The position numbers and the translations under genes were made by a program. A stretch of 64,000 nucleotides of DNA from Mangrovimicrobium sp048323675 (GTDB taxonomy: Bacteria; Pseudomonadota; Gammaproteobacteria; Pseudomonadales; Halieaceae): NCBI RefSeq assembly GCF_048323675.1, contig NZ_JBLWFK010000005.1:186001-250000 (forward strand), read 5' to 3'. The notes under the pieces were generated by a model that saw only the letters and a program-made list of their open reading frames with translations, was not told where the DNA came from and did no database searches. This document shows positions 8,797-17,549 of this stretch, piece after piece; within the stretch, counting starts at the first letter, position 1, and each line of letters opens with the position of its first letter.

Positions 8797-10170
8797 CTAG
8801 AAAAAGCCGAAACCGACCGCGAAGAGTTTTTCCACGGCGCGAATGGTGTTCTTGTCGACGAGGAAGAGGATCACGTGGTCGTCGGTTTCGATGACCACGT
8901 CGCCGTGGGCGATCAGCACCTGGTCGCCGCGCACGATGGCGCCGATGGTCACCCCATCGGGCAGGTTGATCTCGTCGAGGCGGCGGCCGACCACCCGCGA
9001 CGAGTAGGGGTCGCCGTGGGCGGTGACCTCGATTGCCTCGGCGGCGCCCCGCCGCAGGGAATGTACATTGCTGATGTCGCCGCGGCGCACGTGGGTCAGC
9101 AGGCTGCCGATGGTAATCTGCTGGGGCGAGATGGCAATGTCGATCTCATCCCCGACCAGCTCGGAATAGGCGGGATTGGCGATCAGGGTAATGACCTTTT
9201 TGGCGCCCATGCGCTTGGCCAGCATCGACATCATGATGTTGGATTCGTCGTTGTTGGTCAGGGCGCAGAACACGTCGCAGTTTTCGATGTTTTCCTGCGC
9301 CAGTAACTGCGGTTCCGAGGCGCTGCCGTTGAGCACGATGGTATGGCGCAGGCGTTCGGAGAGTATCTTGCAGCGGTCGTAGGACTTCTCGATGACCTTG
9401 ACCCGGTACTTGTTCTCAATGCTCTGGGCCAGGGTGGCGCCGATATTGCCGCCGCCGGAAATCATCACCCGCTTGTAGGGCTTGTCCACCTTGCGCAGTT
9501 CGCTCATCACCGAGCGGATGTGTTCCCGTGCGGCAATGAAGAACACCTCGTCGCCGGCCTCGATGACCGTGTCGCCCTCGGGAATGATCGGCCGGTTCTG
9601 GCGGAAAATCGCGGCGACCCGGGTGTCCGCGTGGGGCATGTGGTTGCGGATCTCGCGCAGTTCGTGGCCGACGATCGGCCCATCGTGGTAGGCCTTTACC
9701 GCCACCAGCTGGATGCGGCCGTTGGCGAAATCCAGTACCTGCAGTGCACCGGGGTTCTCGATGAGCTGCTCGATACTGCGGGTGACCAGTTGTTCCGGAC
9801 CGATGATGACGTCTACAGGTATGTGCTCGCGGGTGAACAGTTCCGCCTGGTGGGCCAGGTAATTGGGGGAGCGCACCCGGGAGATCTTGGTCGGCGTGTT
9901 GTAGAGCGTATGCGCTACCTGGCAGGCCATCATGTTGATCTCGTCGGAATTGGTGACCGCGATGAGCATATCGGCGTCTTCGGCGCCGGCCTTGTACAGT
10001 GTGGCGGGATGGGATGCCGCGCCGAGTACCACGCCGATATCGAGGCGGTCCTGCAGCGCGCGCAGCTTGCCGCTGTTGGTGTCCACCACAGTGATGTCGT
10101 TCTGCTCGTTTGCGAGGTGTTCTGCCAGGGTGCCGCCGACCTGCCCCGCACCCAGAATGATAATTTTCAT
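8797..10170 (-). CDS. trkA: Trk potassium uptake regulatory subunit TrkA
   Basis: A 457-residue peripheral NAD-binding regulator of Trk K+ uptake. It has two tandem RCK units. The first nucleotide-binding loop is GAGQVGGTLAEHL near residue 7 and the second is SGGGNIGATLAQ near residue 240. Each is followed by a smaller RCK_C lobe. It lies immediately upstream of trkH and downstream of rsmB, the order known as def-fmt-rsmB-trkA in many gammaproteobacteria. The 181-base gap from rsmB leaves room for its own promoter. That gap also carries a hairpin (10281-10287 with 10304-10310) without a T-tract. Confidence 0.96.
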   Translation of the reverse strand: MKIIILGAGQVGGTLAEHLANEQNDITVVDTNSGKLRALQDRLDIGVVLGAASHPATLYKAGAEDADMLIAVTNSDEINMMACQVAHTLYNTPTKISRVRSPNYLAHQAELFTREHIPVDVIIGPEQLVTRSIEQLIENPGALQVLDFANGRIQLVAVKAYHDGPIVGHELREIRNHMPHADTRVAAIFRQNRPIIPEGDTVIEAGDEVFFIAAREHIRSVMSELRKVDKPYKRVMISGGGNIGATLAQSIENKYRVKVIEKSYDRCKILSERLRHTIVLNGSASEPQLLAQENIENCDVFCALTNNDESNIMMSMLAKRMGAKKVITLIANPAYSELVGDEIDIAISPQQITIGSLLTHVRRGDISNVHSLRRGAAEAIEVTAHGDPYSSRVVGRRLDEINLPDGVTIGAIVRGDQVLIAHGDVVIETDDHVILFLVDKNTIRAVEKLFAVGFGFF

Positions 10171-10351
10171 AACTCGCCGACCCTGTTAGGGCCTGTATGC
10201 CGTGCTGACAAAGTTTCTGTACCGGCCCGCGGGAGGTTCACCGGCTACCGGGTGTCTATTTGGCATTAACAGGCGCTGAGCTCCGGGAACGATAAAGAAA
10301 AGCCCCGGAGAATGTAAGCCACCGCAGGGGAAATTGTGCACAATGCCCGGC

Positions 10352-11644
10352 TCAGGCTTTTCTTAATACCGCATAAAACAGGCCATCAGGACCCCCGGTT
10401 TCCGGCAGTAGCTGCCGGCCGGTGGTGGTGGCAATCCCCCATTGCGCCGCGATGGGCTCCAGGGCGGCATCGCTCGTTGCCGCTGCGAATGCGGCGACGA
10501 CATCGTCGTTTTCCGCCGGCAGGATCGAACAGGTCGCGTAGACCAGCCGGCCGCCGCCGCGCAACAAAGGCCACAAGCCCTCGAGAATCGCGCGCTGGAG
10601 CTGGCCCAGTGCGGCGATGTCCTCGCGGCGGCGCAGTACCTTGATATCCGGGTGGCGGCGGATCACGCCGGTGGCGCTGCAGGGGGCGTCCACCAGTATG
10701 CAGTCGAAGGGGGCAAACTCCGCCACGGCGGCTGGCGCACTGGCATCGCCGGCGACGCAGGTGGCCCGCAGCTGGAGCCGCTGCAGGTTTTCCTCGACCC
10801 GCTGCAGGCGGCTGGCGTCCACATCCATCGCTACGAGGCTGGCGATGGCGGGCTGGATCTCCAGCAGGTGGCAGCTTTTCCCCCCGGGCGCCGCGCAGGC
10901 ATCGAGTATGCGTTCGCCCGCCCGGGGTGCCACGACCGGGGCGGCCAGCTGGGCGGCCTCATCCTGCACACTGACCGCGCCGCTGGCGAAACCGGGTAAG
11001 TCCATGACATCCACCGGCTGGTCCAGGTAGATTGCCTGGGGCGAAAAACTGCCGGCGCGGCAGCCGATGCCGGCGGCGGCGAGCTGCTGCAGGTAGCTGT
11101 CGCGGTCACCGCGCAGCTGGTTGCTGCGCAGGGTCATTGGCGGACGCTGGTTGCTGGCGTCGATGATTTGCTGCAGTTGTCCGGGCCATTGCTTTTGCAG
11201 TTCGCGGTACAGCCACTCCGGCTGGGCCGCCTGTTGCGCCGGGGACAGCCGGGCGAAAAGCGTTTCCCGCTCGCGCAAAAAACGGCGCAACAGGGCGTTG
11301 GTCAGGCCCTTGGCCCAGGGCTTTTTCAGCCGGGCCGCCGCGGCGACGGTTTCCGCCACGGCGGCGTGATCGGGAATCCGGGTGTCTTCAAGTTGGTAGA
11401 GGCCGCACAGCAGCAGGCCCTGGACGTCGCGGTCGCGCTCGCGCAATGGCTTGTCGAGGAGCTGGTCGAGCAGGCCCAGCAGTGTCGGTGCACTGCGCAG
11501 GCTGCCGTAGCAAAGCTGCTGCAACAGCGGGCGGTCCGCCAGGGCGACCCGCGCCAGCGCCGGGGGCAGGGCCTGGTTCAGGGAGCGGCCAGCGAGAACC
11601 TGGCCGAGGACCTGTGCGGCGGTGGCGCGGGGGTTGGTCGCCAT
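10352..11644 (-). CDS. rsmB: 16S rRNA m5C967 methyltransferase
   Basis: A 430-residue SAM-dependent RNA methyltransferase that modifies C967 of 16S rRNA. An N-terminal NusB-like helical domain (about residues 1-140) precedes a Rossmann methyltransferase domain. The SAM loop DACAAPGGKSCHL and both family cysteine motifs, DAPCSATG and YATCSILPAEN, are intact. The start codon overlaps the fmt stop by one base (TGATG), which implies translational coupling. It is third in a def-fmt-rsmB run on the minus strand. Confidence 0.96.
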   Translation of the reverse strand: MATNPRATAAQVLGQVLAGRSLNQALPPALARVALADRPLLQQLCYGSLRSAPTLLGLLDQLLDKPLRERDRDVQGLLLCGLYQLEDTRIPDHAAVAETVAAAARLKKPWAKGLTNALLRRFLRERETLFARLSPAQQAAQPEWLYRELQKQWPGQLQQIIDASNQRPPMTLRSNQLRGDRDSYLQQLAAAGIGCRAGSFSPQAIYLDQPVDVMDLPGFASGAVSVQDEAAQLAAPVVAPRAGERILDACAAPGGKSCHLLEIQPAIASLVAMDVDASRLQRVEENLQRLQLRATCVAGDASAPAAVAEFAPFDCILVDAPCSATGVIRRHPDIKVLRRREDIAALGQLQRAILEGLWPLLRGGGRLVYATCSILPAENDDVVAAFAAATSDAALEPIAAQWGIATTTGRQLLPETGGPDGLFYAVLRKA

Positions 11645-12609
11645 CAGGCAGGGTCGGCCGCGCGGGTGAATTGCGCCCCGCGGCGCAGCAGGTCGCCGCT
11701 GCCGTTGAGGATCTGGGCGGCATCCAGCGGTTTGCCGCCCGGCAGTTGCAGGCGGGTCAACAGCAGCTGGCCGCTACCGGTATTCACCAGGATGCCCTCC
11801 CGGGAGACCTGCAATATGCTGCCCGGGGGTTCCGGCAGCGGTGCATTGCCAGCCACCCTGCCCTCCCAGACCTTGATGCGCTGGCCGTCGAGGTGACTGA
11901 AGCAGACCGGCGCCGGGTTGAAGGCGCGAACCTGCCTGCCAAGTTGTTCAGCGGATTGCGTCCAGTCGAGCTGGGCCTCCTCCTTGCTGATTTTGGCCGC
12001 GTAGCAGGTGGCAGTTTCGTCCTGTACCTCGGCCCGGGCCTGGTGGCCCGGCAAGTCGCCGAGGACCTCCAGCAACAGGGGCGGGCCGACGTCGGCCAAC
12101 TCCGCCTCGAGGCTCGCGGCAGTGGTCTGCGCGCTGAGCGGAATGTCCCTGCGGGCCAGCATGGCACCGGTGTCGAGACCGGCGTCCATCTGCATGATGG
12201 TGACGCCCGAGGACGCGTCACCCGCCTCGATAGCCCGCTGGATCGGCGCCGCGCCGCGCCAGCGGGGCAACAGTGAGGCGTGGACATTGATGCAGCCATA
12301 GCGCGGCGCATCGAGCACCGGCTGGGGCAGGATCAGGCCGTAGGCCACCACCACGAGGACATCCGCCTGCAGCGAGGCGAATTGCGCCTGTGCCCCGGCG
12401 TCGCGCAGGCTCTGCGGCTGGTACACCGGCAGCCCGGCCTCCAGGGCCACCTGCTTGACCGGGCTGGCCTGCAGTTTCTTGCCGCGACCCGCGGGCCGGT
12501 CGGGTTGGGTATACACGCCAATGAGTTGGTGCTCACTATCAATAATGGCCTTTAAATACTGGGCAGCGAAGGCCGGCGTGCCGGCAAAAACAACTCTCAT
12601 GGCGGCCAT
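11644..12609 (-). CDS. fmt: Methionyl-tRNA formyltransferase
   Basis: A 321-residue enzyme that formylates initiator Met-tRNA using 10-formyl-THF. The N-terminal fold starts with RVVFAGTPAFAAQYL, and the catalytic block HASLLPRWRGAAPIQRAI with the conserved Asn/His is intact. The C-terminal OB-like tRNA-binding domain is also present. Two in-frame ATGs (12609 and 12600) are possible starts; the first is used here but the second is equally credible. It begins only 2 bases after the def stop and overlaps rsmB by 1 base, so def-fmt-rsmB look like one transcript. Fmt and Def act at opposite ends of the formyl-Met cycle. Confidence 0.96.
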   Translation of the reverse strand: MAAMRVVFAGTPAFAAQYLKAIIDSEHQLIGVYTQPDRPAGRGKKLQASPVKQVALEAGLPVYQPQSLRDAGAQAQFASLQADVLVVVAYGLILPQPVLDAPRYGCINVHASLLPRWRGAAPIQRAIEAGDASSGVTIMQMDAGLDTGAMLARRDIPLSAQTTAASLEAELADVGPPLLLEVLGDLPGHQARAEVQDETATCYAAKISKEEAQLDWTQSAEQLGRQVRAFNPAPVCFSHLDGQRIKVWEGRVAGNAPLPEPPGSILQVSREGILVNTGSGQLLLTRLQLPGGKPLDAAQILNGSGDLLRRGAQFTRAADPA

Positions 12610-12611
12610 GC

Positions 12612-13118
12612 TCAGGCGCGGCGGCGCTGGGTCTTTTCCAGCTTTTTGCGGATACGGGTACGCTTCAGCGGCGAGAGGTAGTCGACGAACAACTTGCCGT
12701 CCAGGTGGTCGATCTCGTGCTGCAGGCAGATCGCGGCGAGGCCCTCGAGTTCATCGGTAAAGTGCTCGCCGTTGCGGTCCTGCGCGCTGACGCGGATGCG
12801 CCGCGGCCGGTTCACGGTCTCGTAGAAACCGGGTACCGACAGGCAGCCTTCGTCGTATTCGCCCAGTTCGGGGTCGAGGACTTCAATCTCGGGATTGATA
12901 AATACCATCGGCGCGCTCTGGTCGTCGGACAGGTCCATGACCAGCAGGCGCTCGTGCACATCGACCTGGGTGGCGGCGAGACCGATGCCCGGGGCGGCAT
13001 ACATGGTTTCAAGCATATCGTCGATCAGGCTGCGGGTGGCGTCGGTGACGCTGCCGACGGGACTGGCGACGGTGCGCAGCCGGGGATCGGGAAATTCAAG
13101 TATCTCGAGAGTGGCCAT
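12612..13118 (-). CDS. def: Peptide deformylase
   Basis: A 168-residue metalloprotease that removes the N-formyl group from nascent proteins. All three motifs are intact: GIGLAATQ at residues 44-51, EGCLSVP at 90-96 (metal ligand Cys92), and HEIDH at 134-138 (ligands His134 and His138, catalytic Glu135). It is the first gene of the def-fmt-rsmB run. It is divergent from the LysM protein gene, with 250 bases between the two starts. Confidence 0.97.
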   Translation of the reverse strand: MATLEILEFPDPRLRTVASPVGSVTDATRSLIDDMLETMYAAPGIGLAATQVDVHERLLVMDLSDDQSAPMVFINPEIEVLDPELGEYDEGCLSVPGFYETVNRPRRIRVSAQDRNGEHFTDELEGLAAICLQHEIDHLDGKLFVDYLSPLKRTRIRKKLEKTQRRRA

Positions 13119-13368
13119 GGGGTGTCTTGCTCACTGCCAGCCGTAACAGGCTGTAGAAATAGTAACTTTAGGCTTGCCAGCGACACAACGCGGCAGCACA
13201 CTTGCTACTATTATACTGTCCGGGAATAAGGGGCGCCCAGTGTTTGAGAGTCTATCTGGGTGACATTGCCGGCCAGTCGCCGTGCGGACACCGCAGGTGG
13301 CTGCTCTGGGGAGCCGTCGCGACCACAGGTCGGGCGCAGCATAACAAGGCCATGCAGGGACGAAAACA
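13119..13368. promoter_or_regulatory. Divergent promoter region def / LysM gene
   Basis: This spacer separates two divergent starts. Around 13211-13217 the sequence reads TTATACT on the plus strand, which on the minus strand is a consensus TATAAT-like -10 box about 95 bases before def. The plus-strand reading TATACT could serve the LysM gene. No convincing -35 hexamer was found at 16-18 bases in either direction, so the assignment is tentative. Confidence 0.3.
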
Positions 13369-14394
13369 ATGAAAGTAAGGTCACTCTCACTGGGACTGCT
13401 GCTGGCGTCGCTGTTCTTCAGCGCCTGCCTGCAGGCGGTGGAATTAAAGGACGATGTGCCGGAAACCTATATCGTCAAGAAGGGTGACACCCTCTGGGGT
13501 ATCTCCGGCATGTACCTCGACGAGCCCTGGCGCTGGCCGGAGCTGTGGGACGTCAACCCGCAGATCGACAATCCCCACCTGATCTTCCCCGGCGATGAAC
13601 TCTACATTATCTGGGTCGACGGCCAGCCCCGCCTGCGCTTGCGGCGCGGCGACCTCAAGCTGGAGCCCAGCATGCGGGTATCCGCACTGGACCTGGCCAT
13701 ACCTGCGATCCCGCTGGACCAGATCGAGGCGTTCCTGCTCTACCACCGCATCATTCACGCCGATGAGCTGAACAATTCCGCCTACGTGGTAGCCGGTGCC
13801 CAGGAGCACCTGATCAGCGCACCGGGCGACCACATCTTCGGCCGCGGCCCCTTCCCCGAAGGCGAGCGCGCTTACGGCATCTACCGCACCGGCGATACCT
13901 ACCGCGACCCGCTGACCGACGAGCTGCTGGGCTACCAGGCCAAGGACATCGGCAATGCCAAGCTGCTCTCGAGCAGCGAGGAAGCGATCAAGGAACTGGA
14001 GATCAACCGGGTCACCGAAGAGGTCAGGATTGCCGACCGCCTGTTGCCGCTGCCCGAGCGGGTACTGGATTCCACCTTCTACCCCAAGGCGCCCAACGTG
14101 CCGGTCGAAAACGGCTACATGATCGCGGTTGACGGCGGGGTTACCCAGATCGGCGCGATGGATATCGTGGTGATCAACAAGGGCGAGCGCGACGGCATGG
14201 AGGTGGGCGATGTGCTCGCCGTCTACCAGACCGGTGAACTGGTCTTCGACCAGGTTGCTGAAGAAAATGTGCGCCTGCCGGACGTTCGCGCAGGACTCGC
14301 CATGGTGTTCCAGACCTATGAAAAGGCCAGCTATGCGCTGGTGTTGAAGTCCAATCGACCGCTTAAGGTGTTGGACAAAGTCAAGAATCCCTAG
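13369..14394 (+). CDS. LysM peptidoglycan-binding domain protein
   Basis: A 341-residue exported protein. The signal peptide covers about residues 1-22. Its end reads FFSACLQA, so it may be a lipoprotein with an imperfect lipobox, or it may be cleaved normally. A single LysM domain follows (about residues 34-83: YIVKKGDTLWGIS, then WDVNPQIDNPHLIFPGDEL). The remaining 250 residues match no domain I can name. A homologue sits upstream of dprA in many gammaproteobacteria, opposite def-fmt, as here. The conserved position suggests an envelope role, but the function is unknown. Confidence 0.85.
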   Translation: MKVRSLSLGLLLASLFFSACLQAVELKDDVPETYIVKKGDTLWGISGMYLDEPWRWPELWDVNPQIDNPHLIFPGDELYIIWVDGQPRLRLRRGDLKLEPSMRVSALDLAIPAIPLDQIEAFLLYHRIIHADELNNSAYVVAGAQEHLISAPGDHIFGRGPFPEGERAYGIYRTGDTYRDPLTDELLGYQAKDIGNAKLLSSSEEAIKELEINRVTEEVRIADRLLPLPERVLDSTFYPKAPNVPVENGYMIAVDGGVTQIGAMDIVVINKGERDGMEVGDVLAVYQTGELVFDQVAEENVRLPDVRAGLAMVFQTYEKASYALVLKSNRPLKVLDKVKNP

Positions 14395-14470
14395 CACTAT
14401 CTCCCGGGGGCAGCAGGATGCCGCCCCCCGCCAGGCTGTAGCGACCACCACCTGACATCAAGGACGATGT

Positions 14471-15367
14471 ATGGATGCTGTTCACCCCTCCGGCAGTGCC
14501 GATGCGCTGCTGCGCCCGTCTGATTGCACCTTCCCCGCGTTGCTGCGCAGCATCCCCGATCCGCCGCAACAGTTGTATGTTCGCGGCGATCCCGGCCATT
14601 TGCAGCGGCCGATGCTGGCCCTGGTGGGGGCCCGCAATGCCTCTGTCGCGGGCCTGCAGGCGGCGACATCCCTCGCGGCGGCCGCCGTCAGGGTCGGGCT
14701 CACGGTGTGCAGTGGCCTGGCCACGGGTATCGACGCGGCCGCCCACAGCGCGGCACTCGACGCCGGCGGCAGTACCGTGGCGGTGATGGGCACCGGCATC
14801 GACGCGATCTACCCGCCGGGCAACCGCCAACTGGGGGAGCGCATCACCGCTGCCGGATGCCTGGTCACGGAATACCCGCCCGGAACACGGCCACTTCCCC
14901 ACCACTTCCCCTGCCGCAACCGCATCATCAGCGGATTATCACTTGGCGTGGTGGTGGTCGAGGCGGCGCTGCGCAGCGGCTCGCTGATCACCGCGCGACT
15001 GGCGCTGGAACAGGGCCGCGAGGTCTTTGCCCTGCCCTGGTCGAACGCCCATGGGGGCGGTGCGGGCTGCCTGCACCTGCTGCGCGATGGGGCTAAAATG
15101 GTCCAGGGAATCGACGATGTGCTCGAGGAGATCGGCAGCCTTTACGCCGCGCTGCGGCAGGCCGCGCCCCGCCAGTCAGGCGCGGCGCCGGAGGTAGCAG
15201 ATGAGGAACCCGGACTGCTTGCGCTGATCGGGGATGCCGAGGTCCCGGTGGACCAGTTGATCCAGATCGCGGGACTGCCCGTATCTGCTGTGCTGGCCCG
15301 TTTGTCGGCCCTGGAACTTGCCGGCCGGATCAGGCGCGGGTCGGTAGGTTATTATCGCGCGGACTGA
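14471..15367 (+). CDS. dprA: DNA-processing protein DprA, short form without N-terminal SAM domain
   Basis: A 298-residue DprA/Smf protein, which loads RecA on incoming single-stranded DNA during transformation. It has the Rossmann-like core (LALVGARNAS, then GLATGIDAAAHSAAL, then the GRNRIISGLS-equivalent PCRNRIISGLS) and the C-terminal winged-helix segment. What is missing is the roughly 60-80 residue N-terminal SAM-like domain of most DprA proteins. Here the protein begins almost directly at the linker (CTFPALLRSIPDPPQQLYVRGDP). Only 76 bases separate it from the LysM gene stop. No SAM-like sequence is visible there in any frame, so this is not a simple frameshift or wrong start. Confidence 0.88.
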   Translation: MDAVHPSGSADALLRPSDCTFPALLRSIPDPPQQLYVRGDPGHLQRPMLALVGARNASVAGLQAATSLAAAAVRVGLTVCSGLATGIDAAAHSAALDAGGSTVAVMGTGIDAIYPPGNRQLGERITAAGCLVTEYPPGTRPLPHHFPCRNRIISGLSLGVVVVEAALRSGSLITARLALEQGREVFALPWSNAHGGGAGCLHLLRDGAKMVQGIDDVLEEIGSLYAALRQAAPRQSGAAPEVADEEPGLLALIGDAEVPVDQLIQIAGLPVSAVLARLSALELAGRIRRGSVGYYRAD

Positions 15368-15461
15368 GGCTTTATTGGCTTGCCAAGCGCTTGCCGCTCT
15401 GGTTAAATTTCGCGCTTTTTTCCGGGCAGCCTCGCCCTTAGACAGCCTGTGGAGCATTTCG

Positions 15462-15965
15462 ATGAGCAAACCTTTTGTCGCGATTGTCATGGGGTCGGAT
15501 TCCGACCTGCCGGTGATGGAAGCCTGTTTCGCGGTTCTGCGCGATTTCGGCATTGCCTTTGAGGCCCGCATTACCTCGGCGCACCGCACCCCTGAAGTCA
15601 CCAAGTCGTATATCAAGGACGCGGAATCCCGCGGCTGCGCGGTGTTCATCGCGGCTGCTGGCATGGCAGCGCACCTGGCCGGTGCGGTCTCCGCCACTAC
15701 CGTCAAGCCGGTGATCGGCGTGCCGATGAATTCCTCACTGGACGGCCTCGACGCGCTGCTGTCCACCGTGCAGATGCCCGCCGGCATCCCCGTTGCCTCG
15801 GTCGCCATCGGCAAGGCCGGCGCCAAGAACGCCGCCTACCTCGCCGTGCAGATCCTGGCGACTTCCGATGCAGAGCTCGGCCAGAAGCTGCGCGACGAGC
15901 GCGCCGCCAACGCCGCGGCCATCGCGGAAAAAGACGCGGCCCTGCAGGCCTCGCTCAAGGCTTGA
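15462..15965 (+). CDS. purE: N5-carboxyaminoimidazole ribonucleotide mutase
   Basis: A 167-residue class I PurE, which converts N5-CAIR to CAIR in purine synthesis and forms octamers in the cytosol. The N-terminal MGSDSDLPVM loop and the SAHRTPE motif with its active-site histidine are intact, and GVPMNSSLDGLDALLSTVQMP is the usual family block. ATG at 15462 follows a GGAG 8 bases upstream. It is wedged between dprA and tsaC with a 4-base overlap into tsaC. The usual partner purK is not found beside it. Confidence 0.96.
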   Translation: MSKPFVAIVMGSDSDLPVMEACFAVLRDFGIAFEARITSAHRTPEVTKSYIKDAESRGCAVFIAAAGMAAHLAGAVSATTVKPVIGVPMNSSLDGLDALLSTVQMPAGIPVASVAIGKAGAKNAAYLAVQILATSDAELGQKLRDERAANAAAIAEKDAALQASLKA

Positions 15966-16558
15966 TCGGGCCGGGCAGCACTGCGCCGGGCCTGGGGTCC
16001 GGCATTCCCCCGCTGCGCCTGGCGATGGCGGTGCAGGCACTGCAACGCGAAGGCGTCGTCGCCTGCCCCACCGAGGCCGTGTGGGGCCTCTCCTGCGATC
16101 CGCAATCTGAGCGCGCGGTAGGCCGCGTGCTCGAATTGAAGCAGCGTCCGGTGGAAAAGGGGCTGATCCTGGTCGCGGCCAGTGAAAGCCAGCTCGCCTT
16201 CCTGCTGGAAGGCCTGCCCGGGGAGCAGCGCCAGACCCTCTCCGCCAGCTGGCCAGGTCCCAACACCTGGCTGGTGCCCCACCACGGGCGGGTGCCGCCG
16301 TGGGTGCACGGGCGTTTTGATACCGTCGCCGTGCGGGTCAGCGGCCATCCCGGGGTGCAGGCGCTGTGCCGGGCGTGGGGTGGTCCCCTGGTCTCCACCT
16401 CTGCCAATCCCGCCGGCGCACAACCGCCCCGCCAGCGCTTCCAGGTGCGCCGTTACTTCGGCGATTCGCTGGACTATATCCTCCCGGGCGCGGTGGGCCG
16501 CTCCGGACGGCCGAGCCAGATCCGCGACCTCGCCAGCGGCAAAACCTTCCGCGCCTGA
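15962..16558 (+). CDS. tsaC: Threonylcarbamoyl-AMP synthase TsaC
   Basis: A 198-residue YrdC-domain enzyme that makes threonylcarbamoyl-AMP from Thr, bicarbonate and ATP for the universal t6A37 tRNA modification. The sequence follows E. coli TsaC block by block: CPTEAVWGLSCDP, ELKQRPVEKGLILVA, WPGPNTWL, FDTVAVRVSGHP and LVSTSANPAG. It is the short TsaC form without the Sua5 C-terminal domain. The start is uncertain. The TTG at 15962 overlaps the purE stop by 4 bases (TTGA), whereas an internal ATG near 16023 would leave a shorter N-terminal helix. Confidence 0.93.
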   Translation: MIGPGSTAPGLGSGIPPLRLAMAVQALQREGVVACPTEAVWGLSCDPQSERAVGRVLELKQRPVEKGLILVAASESQLAFLLEGLPGEQRQTLSASWPGPNTWLVPHHGRVPPWVHGRFDTVAVRVSGHPGVQALCRAWGGPLVSTSANPAGAQPPRQRFQVRRYFGDSLDYILPGAVGRSGRPSQIRDLASGKTFRA

Positions 16559-16634
16559 ACAATTGCACTCGCGCCTGTCGGTGCCCTGCCGGTGTGCGTA
16601 TAATGCACCCGCGGTGGTACCGAGGAAGTCACAC

Positions 16635-17549
16635 ATGCAGATAGAACAGGTCAAAAATTACCTGCTTTCCCTCCAGGACAACATCTGCTCGGCGCTGGCC
16701 GAGGAAGATGGCGAGCGCGATTTCATTACCGACGAATGGCAACGAACCGAAGGCGGTGGCGGACGCAGTCGCGTCCTCAGCGAAGGTGCGGTGTTCGAGA
16801 AGGCGGGGGTCAACTTTTCCCACGTCAGCGGCGCCAACCTCCCGCCATCGGCCAGCGCCTCGCGGCCGGAACTCGCCGGGCGCAGTTTCCAGGCCATGGG
16901 GGTGTCGCTGGTTATCCACCCGCGCAATCCCTATGTGCCGACCTCACACGCCAATGTGCGCCTGTTCGTGGCCGAGCGCGAGGACGCCGAACCGGTATGG
17001 TGGTTCGGCGGGGGCTATGACCTGACCCCCTACTACGGGAATCGCGCTGACTGTATCGAGTGGCACCGCACCGCGGAGCGCGCCTGTGCCCCCTTCGGGG
17101 CGGACGTCTACCCGCGCTTCAAGGGTTGGTGTGACGAGTATTTCCACCTGCGCCACCGCGGCGAACCGCGCGGCGTGGGCGGCCTGTTCTTCGACGACCT
17201 CAACGAGTGGGACTTCGACACCAGTTTCGCTTTCATGCGGTCGGTCGGTGATTCCTACATCGAGGCCTACCGGCCGATCGTCGCTCGCCGCAAGGACACG
17301 CCATGGGGCGAGCGCGAACGCCAGTTCCAGCTCTACCGCCGGGGACGCTATGTCGAATTCAACCTGGTGTACGACCGCGGTACCCTGTTCGGCCTGCAAT
17401 CCGACGGCCGCACCGAGGCGATCCTCATGTCGCTGCCGCCGCTGGTGCGCTGGGAGTACGACTATCACCCGGAGGCCGGCAGCGCGGAAGCGGAACTGAC
17501 CGCCTACTACCTGCAGGACCGGGACTGGCTGGCGGAGGCTGGCGCATGA
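16635..17549 (+). CDS. hemF: Oxygen-dependent coproporphyrinogen-III oxidase
   Basis: A 304-residue homodimeric cytosolic enzyme that oxidatively decarboxylates coproporphyrinogen III to protoporphyrinogen IX. Family blocks are intact: EGAVFEKAGVNFSHV, VIHPRNPYVPTSHANVR, WWFGGGYDLTPYY and YVEFNLVYDRGTLFGLQ. The ATG at 16635 was chosen because it is where HemF similarity begins; upstream in-frame sequence runs through tsaC. Its stop overlaps the aroE start (ATGA). The pairing of hemF with aroE is typical for gammaproteobacteria. Confidence 0.96.
   Translation: MQIEQVKNYLLSLQDNICSALAEEDGERDFITDEWQRTEGGGGRSRVLSEGAVFEKAGVNFSHVSGANLPPSASASRPELAGRSFQAMGVSLVIHPRNPYVPTSHANVRLFVAEREDAEPVWWFGGGYDLTPYYGNRADCIEWHRTAERACAPFGADVYPRFKGWCDEYFHLRHRGEPRGVGGLFFDDLNEWDFDTSFAFMRSVGDSYIEAYRPIVARRKDTPWGERERQFQLYRRGRYVEFNLVYDRGTLFGLQSDGRTEAILMSLPPLVRWEYDYHPEAGSAEAELTAYYLQDRDWLAEAGA

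Noticed and set aside
14381..14470. A frameshift hiding the missing N-terminal domain of DprA
   Set aside because: All three plus-strand frames of the short gap after the LysM gene were read and none resembles the SAM-like domain. The gap is too short to hold it.
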